From contig NC_018015.1 of assembly GCF_000265525.1 (NCBI RefSeq), positions 1,772,322 to 1,836,321 on the forward strand: 64,000 nucleotides of DNA, read 5' to 3'. Source of the DNA: Thermococcus cleftensis (lineage in GTDB: Archaea > Methanobacteriota_B > Thermococci > Thermococcales > Thermococcaceae). Shown piece by piece: positions 25,572 through 33,446 of this stretch (position 1 is its first letter; every line of letters begins with the position of its first letter). The notes under the pieces were generated by a model. That model ran no database searches. It was not told the DNA's origin and saw only the letters and a list, made by a program, of their open reading frames with translations. The position numbers were made by a program, and so were the translations under genes.

Positions 25572-25862
25572 TCACTTCTCCTCGCACTCGCACGGCTTCT
25601 TTCCGCAGTAGGGGCAGACTCCCGGATACTTCTTCTTGGCCGCCTCTTCCAAATCTACTCCAAGCAGATTGGCTAAACTCGCGAGCCAGGCCAGAACATC
25701 GGCGAATTCCTCCTCCATCGCCTCCCTGTCCTTCTTCCTTATCGCCTCGCTCAGCTCGCCGACCTCCTCAACGAACCAGAGGAATGTTCTCTCCACTCCC
25801 CTCTTTGAATCCTTGTGGAAGTAAATCTCCCTGATCATCTCCTGGAATTCCCGTATCTCCAC
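25572..25862 (-). CDS. MazG-like nucleotide pyrophosphohydrolase
   Basis: Encodes about 96 residues. EEVGELSEAIRKKDREAMEEEFADVLAWLASLA contains the E-x-x-E and E-x-x-D metal ligands of the all-alpha NTP-PPase family, which hydrolyses unusual or excess nucleoside triphosphates. The C-terminus adds a CPYCGKKPCEC element that could bind zinc. I start at GTG 25862, which has GGTG six bases upstream; GTG 25871 is an alternative. It is convergent with the toxin-antitoxin pair; a functional link between them is not shown. Confidence 0.85.
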   Translation of the reverse strand: MEIREFQEMIREIYFHKDSKRGVERTFLWFVEEVGELSEAIRKKDREAMEEEFADVLAWLASLANLLGVDLEEAAKKKYPGVCPYCGKKPCECEEK

Positions 25863-25902
25863 TTTCCCCACCGGGAGGAAGGGGAAGAAAAGGGCTTAAA
25901 AA

Positions 25903-26583
25903 TCACTCGCTCGCCACTTCGATGAGCTTCCTCATGTGGATCTCGACGGTGTCGAAGACCTCGGCCTTTACATCGCCCCGCTTCACTATCAGCGGGAGCT
26001 CGGTGCAGCCGAGGATGACGCCTTCAATGCCTTCCTTTTCTATGTAGTTGTTTATCAGCCCAATCACCCAGTCCCTGCTGGTGAAGTCCTCGAACATCAG
26101 CTCCTCGGTGATTATCCTGTTCAGCTCGTCCATCTCCTCTTCACTCGGCGTCACGACCTCAAAACCGGCCTCGCGGAGTGCGTTCTTGTAGAAGTCGGCC
26201 GTCATTGTCGTCTTCGTTCCGAGGAGGAGAACCCTTCTAACGCCCCTCCGCTTCATCTCCTCGATGAGGGCATCTATTATGCTCACCATCGGGACGTTAA
26301 TCGTTCTCTGAACGTCGGGAAAGACTATGTGGGGAGTGTTGGCCGAGAGCGATATTATCTCCGCCCCCGCCCTCTCAAGGGCCTTCGCTGCGTTGATGAG
26401 TATCTCCTTTCTCCCCTCCCAGCCGTTCGGGTTGTGAATGAACTCCTTGAAGTTTATCGAGTAGATTATCAGCTCGGGAAAGACGTAGGGCTCGAACTTT
26501 TCGCGGCTTATCTCCAGGTATTTCTTGTAGTAATAACACGTGGCCTCGGGGCTTGTTCCGCCTATTATTCCTATTTTCTTCAT
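25903..26583 (-). CDS. Asp/Glu racemase-fold protein lacking the first catalytic Cys
   Basis: Encodes 226 residues of the aspartate/glutamate racemase family. The N-terminal GIIGGTSPEAT loop and the C-terminal ILGCTELPLIV block are typical. Racemases of this fold use two cysteines; the second is here (Cys193), but the first position, normally in a CNTAH-type motif, reads SANTPH with Ala81. One-cysteine members may act as lyases, isomerases or other enzymes rather than cofactor-free racemases. The start at 26583 has GGTGATTCTC upstream. It is a single gene. Confidence 0.85.
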   Translation of the reverse strand: MKKIGIIGGTSPEATCYYYKKYLEISREKFEPYVFPELIIYSINFKEFIHNPNGWEGRKEILINAAKALERAGAEIISLSANTPHIVFPDVQRTINVPMVSIIDALIEEMKRRGVRRVLLLGTKTTMTADFYKNALREAGFEVVTPSEEEMDELNRIITEELMFEDFTSRDWVIGLINNYIEKEGIEGVILGCTELPLIVKRGDVKAEVFDTVEIHMRKLIEVASE

Positions 26584-26697
26584 GAGAATCACCGGAGAAC
26601 ATAGCGCCGGGAAGAATATGAACCTTTTGGTTTAAAACTAAAGGTTAAAGGGGGCGAGGTTTTACAAAGGGTAGAAAATTCGTCCGGAGTTCGAAAA

Positions 26698-27504
26698 TCA
26701 TTCGTTCCTCAGGTGGACGTCGAGCTGCGGGAACGGTATCTCTATGCCCTCCCTGGTGTAGAGTTCGTAGATACCCTTGGTGAGGTCTCCCTTGACGTCC
26801 CAGTAGTCGTCCGTCTTCGCCCAGGCCCTCAGCTGGAGGTTTATCGATGAGTCCGCGAGGGCGGTTATCACGACGCTCGGCTCGGGGTCATCGAGGACCT
26901 TGGGGTGGCCCTTCATCAGATCCATGGCCAGCTTTATTGCCCTGTCGAGGTCCGTGCCGTAGGCAACGCCTATGTCCACATCGACCCTCCTCGTCGGCAT
27001 CCTCGTGTAGTTCACTATTATGCTGCCCCAGACCAGCTTGTTGGGTATGGTTATGACCCTGTTGTCCGGGGTCATCAGCTCGGTGCTCATCAGGCCGATT
27101 CCGCTGACCTTCCCAACCTGGCCCGAGACCTCGACGACCTCACCGAGGTCTATCGGCCTGAGGGCCGCTATCCACACGCCCGCTGCGAGGTTGGTGAGGG
27201 TATCCTGCAGGCCGAAGCCCAGTATCAGGCCTATCACAGCCGACAGGCCGAGTATCAGCGGGGAAACCGAGATGCCAACGGCCCCAAGGGCCACTATTAT
27301 AACGACCACGTAGAGCAGTATGGCCAGGAACCTACCGAGGAACTCGACGACGAGCGGCGGGAGCTTGGTCTTTCTCAGGCTCCTCTTGAGGAGCGATACA
27401 AGGATCTTCGCCACCAGATAGCCGACGAGGAGTATTATCAGCGCTGACACCAGCTGGAACGGTGTCACCCCTATGTACGGCAGGGGCTCATCGAAGGCAA
27501 CCAT
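26698..27504 (-). CDS. mscS: Small-conductance mechanosensitive channel (MscS family)
   Basis: Encodes 268 residues. Three membrane helices are followed by the pore-lining TM3 (SAVIGLILGFGLQDTLTNLAAGVWI, the glycine/alanine packed helix of MscS) and the beta domain beginning RPIDLGEVVEVSGQVGKVSGIGLMSTEL. The homoheptamer opens under membrane tension and releases solutes during osmotic downshock. The ATG follows GAGGTGATGGT. It is a single gene. Confidence 0.95.
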   Translation of the reverse strand: MVAFDEPLPYIGVTPFQLVSALIILLVGYLVAKILVSLLKRSLRKTKLPPLVVEFLGRFLAILLYVVVIIVALGAVGISVSPLILGLSAVIGLILGFGLQDTLTNLAAGVWIAALRPIDLGEVVEVSGQVGKVSGIGLMSTELMTPDNRVITIPNKLVWGSIIVNYTRMPTRRVDVDIGVAYGTDLDRAIKLAMDLMKGHPKVLDDPEPSVVITALADSSINLQLRAWAKTDDYWDVKGDLTKGIYELYTREGIEIPFPQLDVHLRNE

Positions 27505-27562
27505 ACCATCACCTCGAATGGTTTTAGGAAAATTGGTTAAGGAGGTAAAAAAGGTTTTTCAT

Positions 27563-28780
27563 TCATCGGCTAAGAATTGAAGTTATTTCGTCCCAGAGCC
27601 TTTCTGCCAGCTCCCTCTTGCCCATCCGGGGGAGTTTCCTCACGGAATCGCGGGTGACCAGCAGAACCTCGTTCTCGTCGCTCCCGAAGGCTTTGAGGGT
27701 GTTGGCCACGACCAGATCGCTCCCGGCCCTCTCAATCTGCTTCCTCGCGGCCTCTACAAGCTCCTCCTCGCTGAGACCCGTCTCGGCCTTGAACCCGACG
27801 AGGAAAACGCCCGGCTGAAGCTCCTTGACGCGGTCGATTATCTTCGGCGTCGGCTCGAGTTCAAGGGTTAGCTCTTTGCCACTCTTTATCTTGCTCTTCG
27901 CCTTATCTTTGACCCTAAAGTCGCTGACAGCCGCCGCCAGGACGACGATGTCATATTTCTTTGCTTTCAGCTCACTCTCTATCGCTTGAAGCATCTCTTC
28001 AACGGTCTCAACCTCGATCTGGTTTTCCACGAAGCTGGGGACGCTCCCCTTTGTCCTTATCAGCGTTACCTCCGCCCCCCTGAAGTCGGCCTCTTCTGCT
28101 ATAGCAACACCCATCTTCCCGGAACTCGCGTTGGTTATGTAGCGGATCGGGTCTATGTACTCCCTCGTCGCTCCCGCTGTAACGAGAACGCGCTTCCCCT
28201 CGAGACTCTTGGGGTGGAGCTTTCTGATGACGCGGTAAACTATCTCGTCTATCGAAGCTACCTTTGCCTTGCCCTCCTCGAAGCGGGGCCCTATGAACTC
28301 GACGCCAAGCCTCTTGAGCTTCTCGATGTTCTCCACGACTATCGGGTGCTCGTACATTGTGGAGTGCATCGCTGGGGCTATCATTATCGGCGTGTGGGCA
28401 AAAGCGGTGGTTACAACGGTTGTAACGGGTGTATCGTCTATGCCGCAGGCGATTTTGCCAATGGTGTTAGCGGTTGCCGGACAGACGAGAATCAGGTCCG
28501 CCTTGTTCTCATGCTCTCCAGCGAGTTCAACGTGCTCTATGAAGCCTGTAATTTCGGTAACGACTGGATTGCCGGTGGCGAACTCCATCGCATAGGGGTG
28601 AACTATTTTGGTCGCGTTCTCGCTCATAACGGCGTGAACCTCTGCCCCATGTCGAATAAGCTCCCTGGCGAGTTTTACACATTCAACCGCTGCTATGCTG
28701 CCTGGGATTGCAAGAACGATTTTTTTGCCAACGAGCTTTCTGCTTTTCGTGGCATAGATAAGCTTAACGTGATGGAGCAT
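27563..28780 (-). CDS. coaBC: Bifunctional phosphopantothenoylcysteine decarboxylase / phosphopantothenate-cysteine ligase
   Basis: Encodes 405 residues. The first 190 residues are the flavoprotein CoaC (GSIAAVECVKLARELIRHGAEVHAVMS, catalytic His in EFATGNPV...HVELAGE, and the PAMHSTMYEHP motif); the remainder is CoaB (VLVTAGATREYIDPIRYITNASSGKMG). Together they make 4'-phosphopantetheine in coenzyme A synthesis. The start at 28780 has GGGGGTG upstream; the longer frame to 28816 would begin in the promoter (TATA near 28814-28826). Confidence 0.96.
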   Translation of the reverse strand: MLHHVKLIYATKSRKLVGKKIVLAIPGSIAAVECVKLARELIRHGAEVHAVMSENATKIVHPYAMEFATGNPVVTEITGFIEHVELAGEHENKADLILVCPATANTIGKIACGIDDTPVTTVVTTAFAHTPIMIAPAMHSTMYEHPIVVENIEKLKRLGVEFIGPRFEEGKAKVASIDEIVYRVIRKLHPKSLEGKRVLVTAGATREYIDPIRYITNASSGKMGVAIAEEADFRGAEVTLIRTKGSVPSFVENQIEVETVEEMLQAIESELKAKKYDIVVLAAAVSDFRVKDKAKSKIKSGKELTLELEPTPKIIDRVKELQPGVFLVGFKAETGLSEEELVEAARKQIERAGSDLVVANTLKAFGSDENEVLLVTRDSVRKLPRMGKRELAERLWDEITSILSR

Positions 28781-28813
28781 TTCAACACCCCCAGAAGAGG
28801 ATCTGGCTATGGT

Positions 28814-28826
28814 CATATATATTTAT
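28814..28826 (-). promoter_or_regulatory. TATA box of coaBC
   Basis: AAATATATATGAC-like AT-rich element on the minus strand, 34-46 bases from the coaBC start codon at 28780. Confidence 0.45.
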
Positions 28827-28844
28827 TGGGAAGCGCGGAGGAAC

Positions 28845-29225
<381 letters not shown>

Positions 29226-29229
29226 TCAA

Positions 29230-29601
29230 TCACCTCCGGGCCAGCAGGAAGCCCGCGAAGACTAGGGTGATAGTGATTATAACGTTTGCCGCCACGTTCA
29301 GGCCGGCCAGGAGGTACTCCTTCTCGCGGAGGAGAGAGAAGGTCTCGTAGGAGAAGGTTGAAAACGTGCTCAGGGCACCACAGAAGCCCGTCCCGAGGAA
29401 GAGCCTCCACTCCGGGGTGACGTCAATGCCCCAGAAGAGCAGTCCGTAGAGGTAGCCAAGGATCAAGCTGGCTATGCTGTTCACCATGAGGGTTCCGACC
29501 GGGAAGTCCCTGTAAACTGGCAACAGACCGGAGATGTAGAACCTTGCCAGCGCACCGAGGGCGCCGCCCAGCATTATTGCAGTGATCATTCGAGGGTTCA
29601 C
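29230..29601 (-). CDS. fluC: Fluoride ion exporter FluC/CrcB
   Basis: Encodes 123 residues with four membrane helices. GGALGALARFYIS, GTLMVNSIASLILG (with the pore Asn) and GFCGALSTFSTFSYE (the central Na+ break and phenylalanine box) are the FluC landmarks. It forms an antiparallel dimeric fluoride channel. I use GTG 29601, which has a GAGGG site; ATG 29589 is an alternative. I saw no fluoride riboswitch in the short upstream region. Confidence 0.93.
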   Translation of the reverse strand: MNPRMITAIMLGGALGALARFYISGLLPVYRDFPVGTLMVNSIASLILGYLYGLLFWGIDVTPEWRLFLGTGFCGALSTFSTFSYETFSLLREKEYLLAGLNVAANVIITITLVFAGFLLARR

Positions 29602-29658
29602 TGTGTATCCCTCTTCTCCCTAGCGGGAGCGCTACTTAAGGTTTTGGGTTTTCAATAC

Positions 29659-29668
29659 CCTTAAATAG
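29659..29668 (+). promoter_or_regulatory. TATA box of the antiporter gene
   Basis: CCTTAAATAG lies about 25-30 bases from the GTG at 29689, with no ribosome site between, so the transcript is probably leaderless or nearly so. Confidence 0.45.
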
Positions 29669-29688
29669 ATGGAAGCCCCTTTATTCGT

Positions 29689-30978
29689 GTGTTGGATATG
29701 CCGGTGGTTCCGGGCTTCGGGCTGGGGATAGAGGCGATAGCGCTGGCGTCACTCGTGGTTCTTCTCTCGGGCATACTGGCGATGCTCATCAGCAGGAAGA
29801 CGAAGTTTCCCTACACTCCCCTTCTCGTCCTCCTCGGCGTTCTCGTGGGGCCCGTCCTCAGTCTCATTCTCCCTCACACCGCCAGGGTGCTCTTCTACTA
29901 CGTCCGCGCCTTCGGTCTCTTTCTGGTTCTCTTCGCGGCGGGGTTTGACCTCAAGCTCCACGTTCTCAGGCGGCACAAGCTCGTCATAACACTCCTCGAT
30001 ACGGCCGGCCTTCTTGGGACTGCACTCCTCGCCGGATGGTTCTTCTCGTGGGTCTTCCACGTTCCCCTCTCGGTCGGCTTTCTCTTCGGGGCCATCGTCT
30101 CTGGAACGGACCCCGCGACCCTTATACCCCTCTTCAGGGAGCACGAGGTTCCCGAGGACGTCGAGACGATAATAATCTCCGAGTCGATATTCAACGGCCC
30201 CCTTGCGATAATCCTCACGATGGTGGCGCTCTTCCTGGTTGTTCCAGAGGTTCCGGGCTACGCTCCCATCGGGCCCGTTCTGGAGGGTGCGGGGCTGTAC
30301 TGGGCGGCCGTGGCCTACTTCCTCTACCAGATATTCGTCTCGGCGGCCATTGGAGCGGCCATAGCCTACATGGCGTACCAGGCCATAGTGAAGCTTGGCC
30401 TCTACAGAAGCCCCTACACCCAGATACTCGGTCTGGCGATGGCCTTCGGGGGCTACGTTGTCGGGGAGTTCCTGGGGGCATCGGGCTTCCTCGTCGTTAC
30501 CGTCATAGGCCTCATTCTTGGAAACCACCGCGAGTTCTTCAGGAAGGAAAGCAGCAAGGTGGACGATGCGGTGGAGAGGAACATGGAGTTCAACGACGTC
30601 CTCTCGACATTCTCGGTCATATTCATCTTCGTGCTCCTCGGTGCAAGCCTCGACCTCACCGGCCTGGAGTGGAAAACGATAGTGGTATCGCTCCTCGTGG
30701 CCCTCTTCGTCATCTTCGTCGCCAGGCCGCTGGCTTCCCTCGTCATCCTGCCCTTCACCGGCCTCAGGAGGTACCTCTTTATATCCCTGGAGGGCCCGAA
30801 GGGTGCCGTTGCCGCGAGCATGGCCATACTGCCCGTCGTCCTCGGGAGGGTCTACGGCAGCCCTGAGCTCGTTGAATGGGGGGAGCTGATACTGAGCGCC
30901 GGGCTGATGACGGTTCTGCTCTCAATGTTGCTGGAATCCGCGTGGGTTTCTCCCCTCAGGGAGAAACTGCTGGGTTAG
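29689..30978 (+). CDS. Cation:proton antiporter (CPA/NhaP-like)
   Basis: Encodes about 429 residues with 12-13 membrane helices. VSGTDPATLIPLFREH and IISESIFNGPLAIIL correspond to the two half-helix ion-binding motifs of CPA antiporters (T-D-P and E-S-x-F-N), and GLFLVLFAAGFDL and EGPKGAVAASMAIL complete the set. It exchanges Na+ or K+ for protons. Starts possible at GTG 29689, TTG 29692 or ATG 29698; the TATA box at 29659 favours a leaderless start. Its 3' end overlaps the convergent RHH gene by 23 bases. Confidence 0.92.
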   Translation: MLDMPVVPGFGLGIEAIALASLVVLLSGILAMLISRKTKFPYTPLLVLLGVLVGPVLSLILPHTARVLFYYVRAFGLFLVLFAAGFDLKLHVLRRHKLVITLLDTAGLLGTALLAGWFFSWVFHVPLSVGFLFGAIVSGTDPATLIPLFREHEVPEDVETIIISESIFNGPLAIILTMVALFLVVPEVPGYAPIGPVLEGAGLYWAAVAYFLYQIFVSAAIGAAIAYMAYQAIVKLGLYRSPYTQILGLAMAFGGYVVGEFLGASGFLVVTVIGLILGNHREFFRKESSKVDDAVERNMEFNDVLSTFSVIFIFVLLGASLDLTGLEWKTIVVSLLVALFVIFVARPLASLVILPFTGLRRYLFISLEGPKGAVAASMAILPVVLGRVYGSPELVEWGELILSAGLMTVLLSMLLESAWVSPLREKLLG

Positions 30979-31399
30979 TCTTTTCCCCAAAGTTGAGGTA
31001 GTAGTGTATCTTCTTTTCGACCTCACCGTAGTCCCTCTCCGGAAGTCCCAGCCGCTCACGGAGTCTCCTGTTCTCGGCAATCATGGCTGAGAGCTGTATC
31101 GCCAGGTTCTGGTTGTTCAGTGCGATGTAGTATGAGCGGAACTTCAGGGGGGACCATTTGTCCTCCAGTTCGTAGAGCTCTTTTTCGAGCCGGGATATTT
31201 CCTCTTTGAGCCTTTCAAACGTTTCCTCGTTGGCGTTGGGGTCGTCCTCCAGGTAGCCGTGAAGAAGCACTATCCTGATCGCCTCTTCAACCCGGAATCC
31301 ATAGCGTTCACAGAGCTCCTTGATTCGCTCCATAATTTCGTCCGGAATCCTGAACGTTACCCTTCGCCAGCCCTTCTTTGGCCGTACCGTGAGTTTCAT
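30956..31399 (-). CDS. Ribbon-helix-helix protein with coiled-coil tail
   Basis: Encodes 147 residues. Residues 12-50 (WRRVTFRIPDEIMERIKELC and on) look like a ribbon-helix-helix DNA-binding fold: a basic strand followed by two helices. A long coiled coil follows (residues 58-82, ETFERLKEEISRLEKELYEL) and a helical C-terminus. It overlaps the preceding coiled-coil gene by four bases. It is the last gene of the leftward operon and is the most likely regulator of the inverted repeat at 33360-33398, although this is inference. Confidence 0.75.
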   Translation of the reverse strand: MKLTVRPKKGWRRVTFRIPDEIMERIKELCERYGFRVEEAIRIVLLHGYLEDDPNANEETFERLKEEISRLEKELYELEDKWSPLKFRSYYIALNNQNLAIQLSAMIAENRRLRERLGLPERDYGEVEKKIHYYLNFGEKTNPAVSP

Positions 31400-31698
31400 C
31401 TTTTTCTGCCCTCCAGCCCTGCCCTGAGCCGTTTATTTTCCTCACTGAGCTCCTTCCGAAACGCCATCAGGAACCTCTTGTCCAGCTTGGCCATTTCTTC
31501 AAACTCGATCAGCTCTTCGTAGTTTGCCTTCATCTCGATGAGCCTCTTCTTGACCCTTTCCCTCTGCTCGATGAGAAAACGTAGCTTTAGAACCCTCAGG
31601 GTTCTCTCAAGGCCCTCCAGGTTCCGAAACCTGGCCTCTATCTCCCTCCGGTTCTTCCTTATCTCCTTTAGCCCGTCGTCCGTGACCTCTATCTCCAC
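31396..31698 (-). CDS. Small coiled-coil protein, unknown
   Basis: Encodes 100 residues that are almost entirely charged helix, with heptad-like spacing of Leu, Ile and Phe through residues 8-90 (IEARFRNLEGLERTLRVLKL, then RVKKRLIEMKANYEELIEFE). It overlaps the preceding gene by ten bases and the next by four, so it is translated as part of the same unit. No family is recognised. It may be an adaptor that pairs with the coiled coil of the RHH protein. Confidence 0.7.
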   Translation of the reverse strand: MEIEVTDDGLKEIRKNRREIEARFRNLEGLERTLRVLKLRFLIEQRERVKKRLIEMKANYEELIEFEEMAKLDKRFLMAFRKELSEENKRLRAGLEGRKR

Positions 31699-32378
31699 GG
31701 GAAGCCCCTCCGACCTTTTCCTTTCCCCCTCTTTCTAACCGTTACTCCAGTTTCGAGACCCTTCAGAGCTTCTATCGCAAGGGGCAGTGATGATATCTCC
31801 TCTTTCGTGGGTTTCTCCCTGGCACGGTAGTCGAATTTATCTATGAATGACCCGAGGCGCTTCTCCAGAACCCGTAGCTTTTCCAGCTGGAGGCTTTCAA
31901 GCATCCTGGCCGCCTGGGGGTTCGTCCGCTGGAGGATTGACACCAGCATCTCATAGTGTCTCCTGCACAGTATGGATTCGGAGTTCCGGTACTCCGGGAG
32001 AAGCTCCTCAATCCTCTCCGCAAAAGCTTCCACAGTGCTGGTCTCTTTCTCCTCCACCAGCCGGCAGAGGAAGCATTCCCCCTCCTCGGGGGTACGGCCC
32101 CTTTCCAGTGATGCCACGTACTCGGAGAGAACGTCCCGGTAGATGATGGCCACGCCCAGGGGTCCGAGGAGGGGGTCGGAGTAGGCCTCCCTGAGGGTCT
32201 TCCATGCGTGATGGGTGCAGAGGCCGAGGCTCTCCTTGAACTTCTCCCTCACCCCCGGGTCGTTCACGTGTTCGTAGAGGATCGTCTCTATCCCAGACTC
32301 CTCGTATTTGCGAAGTATTCTACAGACGGGACAGCCGTCTCCCATCGCATCTCGGAGATACATGCCAATGAGGTCCAT
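31689..32378 (-). CDS. Double zinc-motif protein, DUF6062-like
   Basis: Encodes 229 residues. There are two copies of a Cys-x-x-Cys ... Cys-x-x-His pattern: Cys16, Cys19, Cys54, His57 (GCPVCRIL, then GLCTHHAWKTL) and Cys102, Cys105, Cys138, His141 (ECFLCRLV, then ILCRRHYEML). The spacing and LYEHVNDPGVREKFKESLGLC match what I recall of DUF6062 proteins, function unknown. The C-terminus is helical and ends in a basic tail. It lies nine bases downstream of the toroid-protein gene. Confidence 0.75.
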   Translation of the reverse strand: MDLIGMYLRDAMGDGCPVCRILRKYEESGIETILYEHVNDPGVREKFKESLGLCTHHAWKTLREAYSDPLLGPLGVAIIYRDVLSEYVASLERGRTPEEGECFLCRLVEEKETSTVEAFAERIEELLPEYRNSESILCRRHYEMLVSILQRTNPQAARMLESLQLEKLRVLEKRLGSFIDKFDYRAREKPTKEEISSLPLAIEALKGLETGVTVRKRGKGKGRRGFPWR

Positions 32379-32387
32379 TCACACCAC

Positions 32388-33254
32388 TCAGAGGTAGCGC
32401 TTCATGAAATCCAGCACGGCCAGGGCCCTGTACGTGTTCTGGAAGTTCGAAATGCCCAGTTCCAGAGAGCGTCTGAAGCCGCCGTTGGGATTCTGCAGCT
32501 GGCGTATGAACCAGATGTGCCTCCTCGGACAGCCTGGGGTTTCACCCTGAAGTTCCAGCCCCCTGGCCGCGTAGAACGTCGGCTCAAGGTACGGGGGCAG
32601 GCTGTAGGGGACCTCGGTGAAACCGCCCCAATCACCGCAGAGCTCGCAGTTCCTGAAGTGAGGACTCTTGGGTGGCCTGTAGCCGAGGGCCCGGAGTGTG
32701 TGGATTGCCTGGTAGGTCATCGTCGTCGTTGGCCCCTTAACGCCGTACCCGTTGCCGTTTCTGAACCTCATGACGAAGGTTCTTATGGCGTCCCTCTCAT
32801 CGGCGCTGAACCCGTAGCCTATGGCCTTAAACGCCTTGACCACCCAGTAGGTTGCCTCCAGCGGTGTTGCCGTTCCGAACTCCTCACTTCCGCCGAGACC
32901 GACGGCAAATTTGCCTTCCAGCGGGTTGTACTTGGTAAAAACGATGTCAATGTGCTCCATCGCAACGTCCGCCGCCCCCAACATGGCCAGCCCTTCAAAG
33001 GCCATTGCTATCGCCACCACAGCGGTCTGGGGCTGTATTGCCCTTTCCAGGAACTCCACCGTCCTTTCTTTCTCGGGAATCTCAAGGCCGAGGAGGTCGT
33101 AAATTTTGATGGCATAGTACGTGTCATTGACGTTGGTATCGTCCAGAACGCTGACGAAGCAGTAGCCACCGTCCTCATGGCGTCTTTCCTCTATGTACCT
33201 GATGAGCGAATCAGCGTTAATGAATCGTCCAATTTCATAAAGCTTCGAGCCCAT
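32388..33254 (-). CDS. Alpha/alpha-toroid protein, prenyltransferase/squalene-oxidase repeat like
   Basis: Encodes 288 residues. Repeated helices with Y-x-A-x-x-x-L-x-x-L-G spacing occur at residues 39-56 (DTNVNDTYYAIKIYDLLG), 176-191 (TTTMTYQAIHTLRALG), 223-237 and 271-284 (FQNTYRALAVLDFM), each preceded by a G-G-Y/F turn (EDGGYCF, NGNGYG, DWGGF, PNGGF). This is the repeat of prenyltransferase beta subunits and related toroids. A Cys203-x-x-Cys206 pair precedes DWGGF. No catalytic set of a true prenyltransferase is clear, so a binding role is possible. It is the first gene of a four-gene operon with a GC-rich structured leader. Confidence 0.75.
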   Translation of the reverse strand: MGSKLYEIGRFINADSLIRYIEERRHEDGGYCFVSVLDDTNVNDTYYAIKIYDLLGLEIPEKERTVEFLERAIQPQTAVVAIAMAFEGLAMLGAADVAMEHIDIVFTKYNPLEGKFAVGLGGSEEFGTATPLEATYWVVKAFKAIGYGFSADERDAIRTFVMRFRNGNGYGVKGPTTTMTYQAIHTLRALGYRPPKSPHFRNCELCGDWGGFTEVPYSLPPYLEPTFYAARGLELQGETPGCPRRHIWFIRQLQNPNGGFRRSLELGISNFQNTYRALAVLDFMKRYL

Positions 33255-33296
33255 TCCACCGCCTCCTGAAGTTTTGACGGAGAACAGGCGTCATCA

Positions 33297-33362
33297 GCCC
33301 TCTCGGGCGGTTCGGCTCGAAGCCCGGGCGGACGCCATCGCCCGTAAGACCCTCCAGAGGGT
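33297..33362 (-). other. GC-rich potential hairpins in the toroid operon leader
   Basis: Between the putative TATA box (33363-33373) and the ATG at 33254 lie a hairpin GGGC-TTCG / CGAA-GCCC at about 33305-33325, another with GGGCG / CGCCC arms near 33326-33343, and the perfect palindrome ACCCTCCAGAGGGT at 33349-33362. A roughly 90-base structured leader is unusual here; it could be regulatory RNA or a small ncRNA gene. Confidence 0.35.
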
Positions 33363-33398
33363 GATTAAAAACTTTTGTGGTGCAATCGGCTAATCACC
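33360..33398. promoter_or_regulatory. Inverted repeat between divergent promoters
   Basis: GGTGATTA at 33360-33367 and TAATCACC at 33391-33398 form perfect 8-base arms 23 bases apart. They lie between the leftward toroid operon and the rightward archaemetzincin gene, next to both TATA candidates (33363-33373 minus, 33405-33413 plus), so one bound factor could control both. Confidence 0.45.
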
Positions 33399-33446
33399 TA
33401 AAAACTTAATAAGCTGGAGCGGGATTTTTTAACCCGTGATGAAATC

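Noticed and set aside
25572-25862. MazG-like gene as a third component of the RelBE module
   Set aside because: It is on the opposite strand and convergent, and nothing besides adjacency links it to the toxin-antitoxin pair.
29602-29660. Possible fluoride riboswitch upstream of fluC
   Set aside because: The upstream region is short and I could not find the conserved pseudoknot pattern; only a weak TATA-like element is present.
32208-33269. 353-codon plus-strand frame opposite the toroid and zinc-motif genes
   Set aside because: The minus-strand products have repeated Cys and aromatic motifs and tight operon spacing; the plus-strand product has neither.
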